From: Lederbergia citri
Lineage (GTDB): Bacteria > Bacillota > Bacilli > Bacillales > Bacillaceae_C
Reading direction: 5' to 3'
Assembly (NCBI RefSeq): GCF_018343625.1
Contig: NZ_JAGYPG010000001.1
Span: 1,631,391-1,695,390 of the forward strand
DNA length: 64,000 nucleotides
Positions 28,048-37,613 of the stretch are shown here, piece after piece. The position numbers and the translations under genes were made by a program. The notes beneath the pieces are model-generated. The model was not told where the DNA came from. It did no database searches and was given only the letters and a program-made list of their open reading frames with translations. Positions within the stretch are counted from its first letter, which is position 1. Each line of letters begins with the position of its first letter.

Positions 28048-28077
28048 AAGTATTCCCTAAGAGGTGATTTTTTATAC
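28048..28077 (-). promoter_or_regulatory. candidate sigma-E promoter of cse60
   Basis: On the minus strand, GTATAAA (28077-28071) and GAATACTT (28055-28048) are 15 nt apart and resemble the sigma-E pattern (ATA-rich -35, CATACAnT -10). Two of the -10 positions differ from consensus. Confidence 0.4.
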
Positions 28078-28087
28078 AATTCAGAAT

Positions 28088-28978
28088 TTAATCTAAATGT
28101 CGATTGAAATATCTTCTTAAACCTTCTCCTAATATATTGAAAGTGAAAATTACATATGCTAGTGCGAGTGCTGGGAAAAAAGGAATCCAAAAGGCAGTAA
28201 CAACGTCTTTTCTTGCCTCTCTCATCATTGTTCCCCATTCAAGACTTGTATTTACGATATCGCTTACACCGTAACCAGTTTGAATAAATTCGACCTTCAT
28301 AAAAATCCCAAAAATGGCTAACTGACCCATTAATAATGCAACTCGTCCAACATCAAGACAAAAATTCGTTGCGATGTCCGGTGCTAGATTAGATAAATAA
28401 TAGTTTTTCAATAGATTGACCGGCTTCATTCCTATTGTAATTCCAGCATCCATATAGGGTTTTTTTGAAATTAAATGTGCTTGTTGCTGAATGATGTAGC
28501 TGACTCTTCCAACTTCTACAAGGGCTAGTACTATGATAGCCCAATACATTCGATGCTCGGCATAAAGAAGAAAAGGCATATTTAATAAAATGATGGCAAT
28601 AAAGATTGTTGGAAGGCTGGAAAAAAGTTTATGCCATCCATTTATAATCTTGGGCATGATTCCTTTATTCTTATAACCCGATAATCCTAGTGGGATTGCG
28701 ATCAGATAACGAATAAACGTAATTCCAAAAATAAGGAGAATCGTTTCTTTTGCACCCATTACAATCAAGCTAAATAAATCTCTTCCATCGCGGTCAGAAC
28801 CAAGCCATTGACGTTCAGACGGTGCAAATGGAGCTTTTTGAAATTTCCCATTTTCAGGGAAAAAAAGTCGTTCACCTTCTAATTTTGTATCGACAAATGG
28901 TAATTTGGGTCCAATAAACATAACGAATAATAGAATGGCTAACAATACACATCCAATAATTAAAAATTTATTTCTCAT
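28088..28978 (-). CDS. oligopeptide/dipeptide-type ABC permease, OppC-like
   Basis: A 296-residue permease of the OppC/DppC type. An N-terminal anchor (FLIIGCVLLAILLFVMF) is followed by an OppC_N-like segment with WLGSDRDGRDLFS. The BPD_transp_1 core then carries an EAA-like loop around MDAGITIGMKPVNLLKNYYL. Its ATG overlaps the preceding stop as TAATG, so translation is coupled. No ATPase or binding-protein gene is nearby. Confidence 0.85.
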   Translation of the reverse strand: MRNKFLIIGCVLLAILLFVMFIGPKLPFVDTKLEGERLFFPENGKFQKAPFAPSERQWLGSDRDGRDLFSLIVMGAKETILLIFGITFIRYLIAIPLGLSGYKNKGIMPKIINGWHKLFSSLPTIFIAIILLNMPFLLYAEHRMYWAIIVLALVEVGRVSYIIQQQAHLISKKPYMDAGITIGMKPVNLLKNYYLSNLAPDIATNFCLDVGRVALLMGQLAIFGIFMKVEFIQTGYGVSDIVNTSLEWGTMMREARKDVVTAFWIPFFPALALAYVIFTFNILGEGLRRYFNRHLD

Positions 28979-29910
28979 TAATCTCTCTCCCATTCTAGTT
29001 TTATACTTTTTCTAATAATAAAACCAACAAGCTGAGAGAGCATGACGAGCACAATAAAGCAAAAACCGGTTCCGATTATTATCCCAGGTTCATAAATTGG
29101 CCAACCTCCACCAATTGTTTGAGCAACACCTATTGCTGTAAATACACGATACGCAATTCCTTGATAACCAACTATGTATTCAGTAATGAGAAGGCTTGAA
29201 AGGATAAAAAGCATTAAAGGCGTAATATGCGTTAAAATGGTTTGCATACTATTTCGCATAATATGTTTATATAAAACTTTCTTATTGCTAAAACCTTTAG
29301 ACTTCGCAACTTGAATATATAACTCTCCTTCTTCAGCTGCGATTGACGCAAATGTGATTCGCGCAATATACATCATTGGATACAAGGAAACAAGGAATCC
29401 AATTATCAAAAAATTATACCAAACAGCATTATTAAAGAGCCGTAATGAAGGAATCATGAATATAGTTAGCCAATGAACACAAAGAATAATGAAAAAATCA
29501 GGAATGGACTGAAGGAACCAAGTACTACCATTTCCAAATATTTTAAGCTTACTATCTTTGACCCTATAGTCAAAAATACCTTTAAAGATCCCCAACACGA
29601 TACTTAAAACAAAAGCAACAGCAATGACCTTTAAGCTTTTAGGTAAGTATCGTTTAATCTCTTCTTCTGCTGTTATTTCAAATCTCGTCATACCTAACGA
29701 ATGCTCATCTTTTAGTAAATGATAAAAATTTTGCAAACTACTTTTGTACTCTTCCCAATGAAATTCATATTTTATAATTGGGGTCATGGCTATCCCATCA
29801 TAATCATAAACTGGGTTACGTGGAAATAGTACAATTAAGATAAGTAATAATAATACAATTATGTATAGAGCTATTGATTTTAAAGCATTCATTAAAACTG
29901 TAATGCTCAA
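28978..29910 (-). CDS. oligopeptide/dipeptide-type ABC permease, OppB-like
   Basis: A 310-residue permease of the OppB/DppB type with six or so membrane segments. The cytoplasmic EAA-like loop is YIQVAKSKGFSNKKVLYKHIMRN, with FITEYIVGYQGIAYR-like sequence after it (LLITEYIVGYQG). It pairs with the OppC-like gene. The start is uncertain: TTG 29910 sits directly after GGGGGAG; ATG 29892 lacks a ribosome site. Confidence 0.83.
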   Translation of the reverse strand: MSITVLMNALKSIALYIIVLLLLILIVLFPRNPVYDYDGIAMTPIIKYEFHWEEYKSSLQNFYHLLKDEHSLGMTRFEITAEEEIKRYLPKSLKVIAVAFVLSIVLGIFKGIFDYRVKDSKLKIFGNGSTWFLQSIPDFFIILCVHWLTIFMIPSLRLFNNAVWYNFLIIGFLVSLYPMMYIARITFASIAAEEGELYIQVAKSKGFSNKKVLYKHIMRNSMQTILTHITPLMLFILSSLLITEYIVGYQGIAYRVFTAIGVAQTIGGGWPIYEPGIIIGTGFCFIVLVMLSQLVGFIIRKSIKLEWERD

Positions 29911-29956
29911 CTCCCCCTTATTATCTATATCTATATTATCTAATAATATTAATAAT

Positions 29957-30003
29957 AAAAGGCTATCTAGAAAGTTACAACCTCATTCTAGATAACCTTT
30001 TTG
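29957..30003 (-). terminator. terminator of the leuS-ytwF transcript
   Basis: Stem AAAGGcTATCTAGA / TCTAGATAaCCTTT with a 15-nt loop. The minus strand continues TTTTATTATT. Confidence 0.8.
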
Positions 30004-30010
30004 TAAAATA

Positions 30011-30325
30011 CTATTTTTTTGGTTTAAGCGATCCTTCCCATTCAAGCATTCCGCCAACCATATTACAAACATTATAGCCTTGATCAAAAAGGTACTCACA
30101 AACTCTGCTGCTCCGACCACCGGATCTGCAAATAATAATATATTCCGAATGTAGATCCAGTTTATCAAGTTTTTCCGGAATATCACCCATTTTTATATGA
30201 ACTGCTTCTGGAATCATCCCTTCTGCCACTTCTTCATCTTCTCTCACATCAATGAGATTTAATGTTTTTCCTTCCTCTAGCTGCTTTTGGACTTCTTCGG
30301 GAGTAACTGTTTTAATAAGCTCCAT
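30011..30325 (-). CDS. ytwF: rhodanese-like sulfurtransferase YtwF
   Basis: A 104-residue single rhodanese domain. The active-site loop is IICRSGGRSSR with the persulfide-forming Cys at about 66, and the N-terminal LIDVREDEE is the family CH2A element. It carries sulfane sulfur in the cytoplasm; the partner is not evident. It lies 19 bp after leuS and shares its transcript. ATG 30325 follows AAGGTGATAAGG. Confidence 0.92.
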   Translation of the reverse strand: MELIKTVTPEEVQKQLEEGKTLNLIDVREDEEVAEGMIPEAVHIKMGDIPEKLDKLDLHSEYIIICRSGGRSSRVCEYLFDQGYNVCNMVGGMLEWEGSLKPKK

Positions 30326-30344
30326 TCCTTATCACCTTTCTGAA

Positions 30345-32759
30345 CTAATTCGCAACAATATTTACTAATTTACCAGGAACCGCAATTACTTTTCGAATCG
30401 TTTTTCCTTCAATCATTTCTTTGATTTTTTCATCGTTCAATGCAACTTCTTCAAGTTCTTCACGTGTCGCTTTTCGAGAAATTGTCAACTTTGACCGAAC
30501 CTTGCCATTCAATTGAACAACGATTTCTACCTCATCGTCAACAAGCTTTGCTTCATCATAAACTGGCCATTGTTCATATGCAAGTGTGTTTGAATGTCCT
30601 AATTTTCCCCATAGTTCTTCTGAAATATGAGGAGCGATTGGTGAAAGTAATTTTACAAAACCTTCAACATACTCTTTTGGCAGAACATCAGCCTTATATC
30701 CATCATTGATAAATACCATCAACTGAGAAATGGCTGTGTTAAAATGTAATGCTTCGTAATCACTCGTCACTTTTTTAACGGTTTGATGATACACTTTTTC
30801 AAGAACTGGACCAGCGCCATCTTTTATTTTATCTGTCAGATTTCCATCTTCATCTACAATAAGTCTCCACACACGATCAAGGAAACGGCGAGATCCATCG
30901 AGACCAGTAGTAGACCAAGCAATAGAAGCATCTAGAGGTCCCATGAACATTTCATATAAACGCAATGTATCGGCACCGTGGCTTTCCACGATATCATCCG
31001 GGTTTACTACATTTCCTTTAGATTTACTCATTTTTTCATTGCCTTCACCAAGAATCATCCCTTGGTTAAATAGCTTTTGAAAAGGCTCTTTCGTTGGTAC
31101 CACACCAATGTCATACAAAAATTTATGCCAGAAACGTGCATATAGCAAGTGAAGAACCGCATGCTCGGCACCGCCGATATAAATATCAATCGGAAGCCAT
31201 TTTTTCAAAAGCTCCTCATCTGCAAGTGCTTTATCATTTTTAGGATCGATATAACGAAGATAATACCAGCAACTGCCTGCCCATTGCGGCATTGTATTCG
31301 TTTCACGGCGTCCTTTTTTCCCCGTTTCAGGATCTTCTACATAGAGCCAATCTTCAATATTCGCTAGTGGAGATTCCCCTGTTCCAGATGGTTTAATTTG
31401 ATCGGTTTCAGGTAAAACGACAGGAAGTTGGTCTTCAGGAACTGTCGTCATTGTTCCGTCTTCCCAATGAATAATCGGAATTGGTTCGCCCCAATATCGC
31501 TGACGGCTAAATAGCCAATCTCTTAGACGATATGTGACCTTCTTCGTCCCTTTCTCTTCCTTCTCCAACCATTCAATCATAGCAGCAATTGCATCTTCCT
31601 TGTTCATTCCATCAAGGAATCCAGAATTCACGTGAACTCCGTCTCCTGTATAAGCAGCTTCTTCGACATTTCCGCCAGCTACAACTTCGATGATTTCCAA
31701 TCCGAATTTTTTAGCAAATTCATAATCTCGCTCATCATGCCCTGGAACAGCCATTATGGCGCCAGTTCCATAAGACATTAAGACATAATCGGCAATCCAA
31801 ATTGGGATTTTTTTGCCATTCACAGGATTTACAGCAAATGCCCCTGTGAAAACACCCGTTTTATCTTTTGCAAGATCTGTTCTTTCAAGATCACTTTTTG
31901 ATTTGATTTGATCGATATACGCTTGGACAGCGGATTTTTGCTCTGCTGTCGTAATTTTATCGACGAATGGATGCTCTGGTGCAAGGACTGCATAAGTTGC
32001 ACCGAAAAGCGTATCAGGACGAGTCGTAAATACAGTGAACGTTTCATCAAAACCGTCAATCCCGAAAATGACTTCCGCACCTTCCGAGCGTCCAATCCAG
32101 TTTCGCTGCATATCCTTAATGCTTTCTGGCCAATCCAATTCTTCCAGATCGTCAAGAAGGCGATCTGCGTATTTTGTAATCCTTAAAATCCATTGCTTCA
32201 TAGGGCGACGTTCTACTGGATGTCCGCCGCGCTCACTTTTTCCATCGATGACTTCTTCATTAGCAAGTACTGTTCCTAGAGCAGGACACCAGTTAACAGC
32301 AACTTCGTCAACATAAGCAAGCCCTTTTTCAAAAAGCTTAGTGAAGATCCATTGCGTCCATTTATAATAATTCGGATCTGTCGTGTTGATTTCACGATCC
32401 CAATCATAAGAAAACCCAAGTTCCTTAATTTGTCTTTTAAACGTATCGATGTTATGCTGCGTAAAATCTGCAGGGTTATTACCAGTATCTAACGCATATT
32501 GCTCAGCGGGTAGCCCGAAAGCATCCCATCCCATTGGATGAAGAACGTTGTAGCCTTGCATTCTTTTCATTCTTGAAAGAATATCAGTTGCCGTATATCC
32601 TTCAGGGTGTCCGACATGCAACCCAGCACCAGATGGATATGGAAACATATCAAGGGCATAAAACTTTTTCCCTTTCCCATGTGCATCTGTTTTAAATGTT
32701 TTATGTTCTTCCCAATATTTTTGCCATTTTTGCTCTATTTCTTTGTGGTTGAAACTCAT
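30345..32759 (-). CDS. leuS: leucyl-tRNA synthetase
   Basis: An 804-residue class I synthetase. The HIGH motif is HVGH (residues 48-51) in [20 protein letters not shown], the editing-domain threonine-rich region is [15 protein letters not shown], and KMSKS occurs in EKMSKSKGN (about 575). Length equals B. subtilis LeuS. ATG 32759 follows AGGAGG. Expression is governed by the upstream T-box leader, and ytwF is cotranscribed. Confidence 0.98.
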   Translation of the reverse strand: MSFNHKEIEQKWQKYWEEHKTFKTDAHGKGKKFYALDMFPYPSGAGLHVGHPEGYTATDILSRMKRMQGYNVLHPMGWDAFGLPAEQYALDTGNNPADFTQHNIDTFKRQIKELGFSYDWDREINTTDPNYYKWTQWIFTKLFEKGLAYVDEVAVNWCPALGTVLANEEVIDGKSERGGHPVERRPMKQWILRITKYADRLLDDLEELDWPESIKDMQRNWIGRSEGAEVIFGIDGFDETFTVFTTRPDTLFGATYAVLAPEHPFVDKITTAEQKSAVQAYIDQIKSKSDLERTDLAKDKTGVFTGAFAVNPVNGKKIPIWIADYVLMSYGTGAIMAVPGHDERDYEFAKKFGLEIIEVVAGGNVEEAAYTGDGVHVNSGFLDGMNKEDAIAAMIEWLEKEEKGTKKVTYRLRDWLFSRQRYWGEPIPIIHWEDGTMTTVPEDQLPVVLPETDQIKPSGTGESPLANIEDWLYVEDPETGKKGRRETNTMPQWAGSCWYYLRYIDPKNDKALADEELLKKWLPIDIYIGGAEHAVLHLLYARFWHKFLYDIGVVPTKEPFQKLFNQGMILGEGNEKMSKSKGNVVNPDDIVESHGADTLRLYEMFMGPLDASIAWSTTGLDGSRRFLDRVWRLIVDEDGNLTDKIKDGAGPVLEKVYHQTVKKVTSDYEALHFNTAISQLMVFINDGYKADVLPKEYVEGFVKLLSPIAPHISEELWGKLGHSNTLAYEQWPVYDEAKLVDDEVEIVVQLNGKVRSKLTISRKATREELEEVALNDEKIKEMIEGKTIRKVIAVPGKLVNIVAN

Positions 32760-32790
32760 GTTATTTCCTCCTATTTTTAATAAACAAAAA

Positions 32791-32831
32791 ACCCCTCATC
32801 CCAGAAAAACATTTTTCTTGGGACGAGAGGT
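32791..32831 (-). terminator. T-box regulated terminator
   Basis: Minus-strand stem beginning CTCTCGTCCCA and closing TGGGATGAGGGG, followed by TTTTTTG. Its 5' arm is also what the T-box antiterminator would sequester. Confidence 0.88.
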
Positions 32832-33090
32832 TGAATCTCCCGCGGTACCACCCACATTAGTGTAATTACACTCACTTCATTCATCCTTAACGCGGAAAAC
32901 GGCACGTATTACTTAGACTTTTATTATATATTCGAAATGAGGTCGAAAACTTAATAAAAATCCTTTGACACATGCAACTTAAAAGGTGAGTTCGTGATTG
33001 TTCCTGATTGGCTTGCACCTTCCGCCAACTCTCTAAACAGGCTGTTAATCATTACTAATCCTTCGTTAACGTTTCATTTATGTTATTCAT
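32791..33090 (-). promoter_or_regulatory. leucine T-box leader of leuS
   Basis: The conserved T-box GGGTGGTACCGCGGG is on the minus strand at 32854-32840, with a stem I containing GGTGCAAGCC-like sequence and a specifier bulge GAA-CUC-ACC. CUC codes for leucine, matching the gene. Uncharged tRNA-Leu should pair with the T-box bulge and prevent the terminator at 32791-32831. Confidence 0.93.
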
Positions 33091-33112
33091 GATATTACCA
33101 ATTGTAATCAAT

Positions 33113-33140
33113 ATTATACAATGTTTCAACAAAATTTCAA
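33113..33140 (-). promoter_or_regulatory. leuS promoter (sigma-A type)
   Basis: On the minus strand TTGAAA (33140-33135) and TATAAT (33118-33113) are 16 nt apart, with TG just before the -10. It lies directly upstream of the T-box leader. Confidence 0.75.
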
Positions 33141-33142
33141 TG

Positions 33143-34342
33143 TTAGGAAATGAATGAAGAATCTTTATCTAACGATTTTAGTGGCCGATCGTAGAAGTAA
33201 GTAAGAACTAGGGCAAAGACTAGAAGGACGATCATGAAATAAAATAGCATATTCATCCCATTTAAGTCGACAAGAATTCCCCCAAGAACTGGCCCAATCA
33301 TTCTTCCTCCTGTGGCCGTACTATTGACAATACCTTGATAAAAGCCCTCTCTGCCTTTCGGAGCTAATTTATCCGCAACCGTAGGAACTACTGGCCATAC
33401 AAGCATTTCGCCAACTGTTAAAATGATCATGGCAGCGAGAAATCCGCTGAATCCATTTACAGTACTCGCCAGGAGGAATGAAATAACGAAAATAAAAAAA
33501 CCGATGATCATTTGACCTTTTAATTTATCACTGTATTTTTTTAGAGCTCTTTGCAATATTGGTTGAGCTAGGACAATTAAGGCTCCATTGACAGTCCATA
33601 AAAAACTATATTGTTTTAATGTAATATTAATCTCTTGTGTATATGCTGCTATGGTGGATTGCCATTGAACATAGCACACCCATCCTAATAAATAAGCGGA
33701 ACATAATAATAAAAGAGCAAAAAATTTATTTTTGCTTTTTAAGGATTTCCTTTCCTGCAATACATTTGTTTGCGCTAACTGATTTCCTGCAATATTTTTA
33801 TATCCAAATATCGCTAAAAATAAAAAAACGACATACATAACTAGATTCGCTAGAAAAATATAATCAAAGGAATAGAATGCGACAAAACCTCCTAATGCAG
33901 AACCGATTGCAACTCCCGCATTTTGCGCAACATACACCGCATTAAAAGCTTTTCTGCCTCCTTCTTTCCAAACAGCTCCGGCCATAGCAAACATGGACGG
34001 AAACACAATTCCTCCTCCGAAGCCAATTAAGGCCAAGAAATAAACATAATGAGGCCATCCATGCCATATTGTTAATCCTGTTAATGAAACGACAGAGATA
34101 ATGATTCCTAGTAAAATCGAACGATAACCGCCAAATTTATCATATAGCATTCCACCGAATAAGTTTCCTACAACACTTGCAGCTGAATTTAACATTAAAA
34201 CTAATCCAGCAACAGATAGAGATTTACCTAAATGCTCATGGATATAGATCGCATTGAGCGGCCATAAAAAAGAGGATCCTGTCACATTTACTAGCATCCC
34301 AATGACTAACAGCCATAATGCTTTTGGCAAGTTTGTCTGCAC
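33143..34342 (-). CDS. yttB: MFS transporter, YttB-like
   Basis: A 399-residue major facilitator with 12 membrane segments. The loop 2-3 signature is GGMLYDKFGGYRSILLG and a repeat occurs mid-protein. B. subtilis YttB occupies the same position near leuS; drug or metabolite export is possible but unproven. The GTG at 34342 abuts AGGAAGG, and TTG 34330 is better spaced, so the start is uncertain by four codons. Confidence 0.85.
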   Translation of the reverse strand: MQTNLPKALWLLVIGMLVNVTGSSFLWPLNAIYIHEHLGKSLSVAGLVLMLNSAASVVGNLFGGMLYDKFGGYRSILLGIIISVVSLTGLTIWHGWPHYVYFLALIGFGGGIVFPSMFAMAGAVWKEGGRKAFNAVYVAQNAGVAIGSALGGFVAFYSFDYIFLANLVMYVVFLFLAIFGYKNIAGNQLAQTNVLQERKSLKSKNKFFALLLLCSAYLLGWVCYVQWQSTIAAYTQEINITLKQYSFLWTVNGALIVLAQPILQRALKKYSDKLKGQMIIGFFIFVISFLLASTVNGFSGFLAAMIILTVGEMLVWPVVPTVADKLAPKGREGFYQGIVNSTATGGRMIGPVLGGILVDLNGMNMLFYFMIVLLVFALVLTYFYDRPLKSLDKDSSFIS

Positions 34343-34593
34343 CCTTCCTAACCTTATATTTCGTGTACCAAAGCAATTCTATGCTTTTTTATATAGGCTG
34401 GCAAGAAAGAAAAAGATAAAAATAAATTCAGTTAATTTATTAAGTTTTATGTTGAAAATACTAATTTTTTGATTGTTAACAGAGAGAGATGCTGGACAAT
34501 ATTAGCGGGAGAGAAGCAGGATGTTTTATTGAAAATGGAGAGTCTCATTAAGGGCCTGTATATTAAATCCTGACTTTTCAAGGAGAGAGGACT

Positions 34594-35060
34594 TTGAAAC
34601 GAATTGATTTACTTTTAACCGCCCTAGATTCAACTTACGATAAAGAGAGTTAGTATGCACCATTTAAACATGCTATAGAAGGACTTACTGCCGAACAGAC
34701 TAACTGGAAACCATCTTGAGAGGCGACAAATAACATTTGGGAGAACGTTAATCATCTCATATATTACAAAGAGAGGCTTGCTGCCAACTTGGAAGGGCTT
34801 GAATGGGAAAATAATCTAGACGGTAATGAAACCTTCTATTTAAATGATCAATCTAATGACGACATGGACTGGAAAAAAGTCGTTGAACGGGCGGAAAATG
34901 CTCAACGCAATTTAAAACAAGTATTTAGTAATATTTCCGCTGAAAGACTTGATCATTCACTTGAAGGGAAATTACTAGACATCATGCTTCACGATGCTTA
35001 TCATACAGGGTAAATTATACAATTAAGAAAATGCAAGGCTCTTGGCCATCAAATCGTTGA
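34594..35060 (+). pseudogene. DinB/YfiT-family gene, degraded
   Basis: Starting at TTG 34594 after AAGGAGAGAGG, the frame reads a DinB-like four-helix protein (LTAEQTNWKP, NIWENVNHLIYYKERL, MLHDAYHTG). It is broken by TAG at 34651, TGA at 34717 and TAA at 35011. A missing base near 35030 shifts the final QGSWPSNR out of frame. Histidines of the metal site remain readable. TAG and TAA are explained by single G-to-A or C-to-T changes, and TGA could be if the codon was CGA. The gene is non-functional. The 250 bp before it holds nothing recognised. Confidence 0.88.
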
Positions 35061-35126
35061 CCAAAAGAAGAATTATTTAGTTTTGGTAAATACAAAGTAG
35101 TTCTTTTATATAAATTCATTTTTGAG

Positions 35127-35155
35127 AAATCTGGCACCCTAAAAGTGCCAGATTT
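35127..35155. terminator. bidirectional terminator
   Basis: Perfect 11-bp stem AAATCTGGCAC / GTGCCAGATTT with a 7-nt loop, between the DinB remnant and ytzC. Confidence 0.85.
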
Positions 35156-35161
35156 CATTTA

Positions 35162-35452
35162 TTAATGCCAAGTGCTATACAACGGATGATCATGGTTTTG
35201 GAGAATCATTTTGTTTTGCAACTGCTGCACTTTTAAGCGAATTCGATGCAATTGTTCTCTCTGCTGTGGATTCGAGCTATCGGTTAGTTTTTCAAGCTCC
35301 TGCACTGCGTTTTCTAACCCTTGCTGCGCCTCGCTGAACTCCACATCATAGTAGTGTTCCTGCTTTTTTGCTTCTGTAAACTGGTCATTCGCATAAAGAA
35401 TTGCCGACTCACAACGATTTATACAATCCTCAATCGATTGGCGAGTTGCCAC
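35162..35452 (-). CDS. ytzC: YtzC family protein (DUF2524)
   Basis: A 96-residue helical protein: MATRQSIEDCINRCESAI at the start and a Gln/Glu-rich coiled coil (QQREQLHRIRLKVQQLQNKM) at the end. It matches the small YtzC/DUF2524 family of Bacillus, function unknown. GTG 35452 gives the family N-terminus; TTG 35458 is an alternative and lies nearer to AAAGGAG. Upstream codons run into a 15-bp tandem repeat and are unlikely to be translated. Confidence 0.8.
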   Translation of the reverse strand: MATRQSIEDCINRCESAILYANDQFTEAKKQEHYYDVEFSEAQQGLENAVQELEKLTDSSNPQQREQLHRIRLKVQQLQNKMILQNHDHPLYSTWH

Positions 35453-35471
35453 TAACAATCCTCTCCTTTCA

Positions 35472-35520
35472 ACCTGTCCCTTTTGGACCCGTCCCCTTTG
35501 AGACTGTCCCAAAGGGTCAG
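35472..35520. repeat. 15-bp tandem repeat between ytzC and ytqB
   Basis: Three consecutive 15-bp units, CCTGTCCCTTTTGGA, CCCGTCCCCTTTGAG and ACTGTCCCAAAGGGT, share the core TGTCCC/CGTCCC. It lies just upstream of the ytzC ribosome site in a divergent intergenic region. Confidence 0.6.
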
Positions 35521-35590
35521 GTTTAGTTTGTTCTCTTCTGTTTAGGGTTATGTTACAATTTTTTGTATGTTGAGTTAGGAGTTGGAAGAA

Positions 35591-36172
35591 GTGTCTTTAG
35601 AGAATATTCTTTCTTTTGCACGATCGGTTCTTGAAAAGGTCGTGGAGCCTGGAGATATTGTTGTTGATGCGACAATTGGAAATGGGCATGATACTCTTTT
35701 TTTGGCCAATCTTGTTGGGGTTACAGGCCATGTATACGGATTTGATATTCAGGAAGAGGCTGTTCACGAAACGAAGAAATTGCTTATGTCAAATGATTTA
35801 TTAAGTTGTACTACCCTTTTGCATACAGGTCATGAACATGTCCTAAAAGTTATTCCAAAAGATCAACATTCCCGGATTAAAAGTGCCATATTTAATTTAG
35901 GGTATTTGCCAAAAGGTAACAAATCCATTATTACAAAACCTGAAACAACCATATACGCAGTTCATCAACTTTTAAAAGTTATGGTTTCTGGAGGCGTCGT
36001 TGTTCTCGTTATTTATTATGGTCATAATGGAGGAAAATTAGAAAGAGATGCTTTGCTTCGGTACACATCAAGCTTAGACCAAAAAAAATATCACGTTTTG
36101 CAATATGCTTTTATTAACCAAATGAACAATCCTCCTTTTATCATCGCGATTGAAAAAAGAGGCAAACAATAA
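35591..36172 (+). CDS. mnmM: tRNA mnm5U methyltransferase MnmM (YtqB)
   Basis: A 193-residue SAM-dependent methyltransferase. The SAM site is VDATIGNGHDTLFLA and the family motif is FNLGYLPKGNKSI, ending in NQMNNPPFIIAIEK. B. subtilis YtqB has been shown to methylate nm5(s2)U34 in tRNA to mnm5(s2)U. The frame begins at TTG 35582, overlapping the AGGAG site; GTG 35591 aligns with the B. subtilis N-terminus. A terminator follows. Confidence 0.92.
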   Translation: MSLENILSFARSVLEKVVEPGDIVVDATIGNGHDTLFLANLVGVTGHVYGFDIQEEAVHETKKLLMSNDLLSCTTLLHTGHEHVLKVIPKDQHSRIKSAIFNLGYLPKGNKSIITKPETTIYAVHQLLKVMVSGGVVVLVIYYGHNGGKLERDALLRYTSSLDQKKYHVLQYAFINQMNNPPFIIAIEKRGKQ

Positions 36173-36187
36173 GTTTTTGTTAGAAGG

Positions 36188-36215
36188 AATACCAATCTGC
36201 ATTAAGATTGGTATT
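36188..36215 (+). terminator. mnmM terminator
   Basis: Stem AATACCAATCT / AGATTGGTATT with a 6-nt loop, then TTATTTAT. Confidence 0.85.
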
Positions 36216-36307
36216 TTATTTATAGATAATTTTATTTATTCCAACTTATCTGTGTTACAATTAGATTATATATTGTGAAGTTTTTCACGAAATATAGGGG
36301 GATGATT

Positions 36308-37189
36308 ATGAAAAAGGTGATTATAGCTGGGGGAACGGGTTTTATCGGCCAATACTTTAAGAATAGATTTCATCAACTAGGTTACGAAGTAATCATTATT
36401 TCAAGACAACAACACAATATTCAATGGGACGATAGACAAGCAATTGTAGAAGCATTAGAAGGCTCTGAACTATTAATAAATCTTGCCGGGAAATCAGTAA
36501 ATTGTAGATATAATGAAAAAAACAAAAAAGAAATTATGGATTCAAGAATAAAAACGACAAGAATTCTTGGGGAAAGTATTTTACAATGTAAAAATCCGCC
36601 TAAAGTTTGGATGAATTCAAGTACTGCTACGATTTATCTACATGCGGAAGACAGACCAATGACTGAAGAAAATGGAGAAATTGGGGCAGGATTTTCGGTC
36701 GATGTAGCTACTAAGTGGGAAAAGGAATTGTTCAGTTTTGATTTACCTAATACAAGAAAAATCGCATTAAGAACAGCAATCGTATTAGGAAAAGATGGTG
36801 GTGTTATAACACCTTATCGAAATTTAGCAAGGCTAGGGCTCGGCGGCATACAAGGAAATGGCAAGCAAAAATTTAGTTGGATTCATATCGAAGATCTTTT
36901 TCAAATCGTTCTTTTTCTAAATAACAGGAATGACCTTGAAGGCGTATTTAATTGTTCTGCTCCCAATCCTGTAAGTAATCATGAGCTTATGAAATCACTT
37001 AGGGATGCAATGAATGTAAAACTTGGTTTACCTGCACCAAGATGGATGCTAGAAATTGGTGCAGTCTTAATTAAAACAGAAACGGAATTAGTCTTAAAAA
37101 GTCGTTGGGTTATACCAGAAAGACTCGAAAAAGAAGGGTTCAACTTTTCTTTTGATACACTAGATAAAACTTTTAAAAATATTTTATAA
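36308..37189 (+). CDS. TIGR01777-family NAD-dependent epimerase/reductase
   Basis: A 293-residue extended short-chain dehydrogenase of the TIGR01777 group (B. subtilis YfhF, SulA-like). The NAD-binding motif is GGTGFIGQYF at the N-terminus; LINLAGKSVN and MNSSTATIY follow, and the C-terminal domain (DUF1731) begins near LGLPAPRWMLEIGA. Substrate is unknown. Earlier in-frame ATGs exist; ATG 36308 is spaced 6 nt from AGGGGG. Confidence 0.9.
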   Translation: MKKVIIAGGTGFIGQYFKNRFHQLGYEVIIISRQQHNIQWDDRQAIVEALEGSELLINLAGKSVNCRYNEKNKKEIMDSRIKTTRILGESILQCKNPPKVWMNSSTATIYLHAEDRPMTEENGEIGAGFSVDVATKWEKELFSFDLPNTRKIALRTAIVLGKDGGVITPYRNLARLGLGGIQGNGKQKFSWIHIEDLFQIVLFLNNRNDLEGVFNCSAPNPVSNHELMKSLRDAMNVKLGLPAPRWMLEIGAVLIKTETELVLKSRWVIPERLEKEGFNFSFDTLDKTFKNIL

Positions 37190-37192
37190 AAG

Positions 37193-37228
37193 AAGCGCTT
37201 GGATACATTCTTCCAAGCGCCCTTTTAT
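37193..37228 (+). terminator. terminator of the epimerase gene
   Basis: Stem GCGCTTGG / CCAAGCGC with a 10-nt loop, then CCTTTTATC. Confidence 0.75.
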
Positions 37229-37289
37229 CTATTCACCGGAAAATTATGGATTTGGACTATGTGGATACCTTTAAAGAATGTGGTTCCCG

Positions 37290-37609
37290 TCTAGCTTCAG
37301 GCGCCAGCCCCTCGAGGTCAAATAACCTGAGTCAATAAAAGTCGAAGAGCAGACTTCTTTTGACTCAGAACATTTGCTTGTCGGAGGCCCGCAGGATGCG
37401 GGTCAGGAAGGCGTTGCAACAGGACGTTGCGCCTTTAGCCTTCCTTCAGTAAACAGTCGCCTTACGCTTTTCCAACCTCGCCGTGTTTCCTTTATCTCAG
37501 TCAAAGGCCGAAATAGGAACGTCGACTAAAACCGCCACATCCTCATGTCTTCATCGGCGGACCCACAACCTGTGGGCCTGCACATCGATGGTCAGGCGCT
37601 TGCGCTTTT
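37290..37609 (-). repeat. interspersed repeat, copy B (long form)
   Basis: On the minus strand it begins AAAAGCGCAAGCGCCTGA and ends GGCGCCTGAAGCTAGA. It shares with copy A the GAGATAAAGGAAACACGGCG motif and the long second module (CCTTCCTGACCCGCATCC; GAGGGGCTGGCGCCTG). It lacks the right-end module GTTGACTTATCGTAGGG present in the other five copies. It fills the gap before ytpB and ends 4 bp from the ytpB stop codon. Confidence 0.8.
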
Positions 37610-37613
37610 GTTC

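Noticed and set aside
31829..32155. 108-codon minus-strand ORF inside leuS in another frame
   Set aside because: Shadow frame within a highly conserved synthetase gene; Lys/Ser-rich with no start signal.
34480..34560. Purine-rich GAGAGATGCTGG...GAGAAGCAGGATG segment as a possible riboswitch remnant
   Set aside because: No paired stems or conserved aptamer core could be made out; it is left as unassigned spacer.
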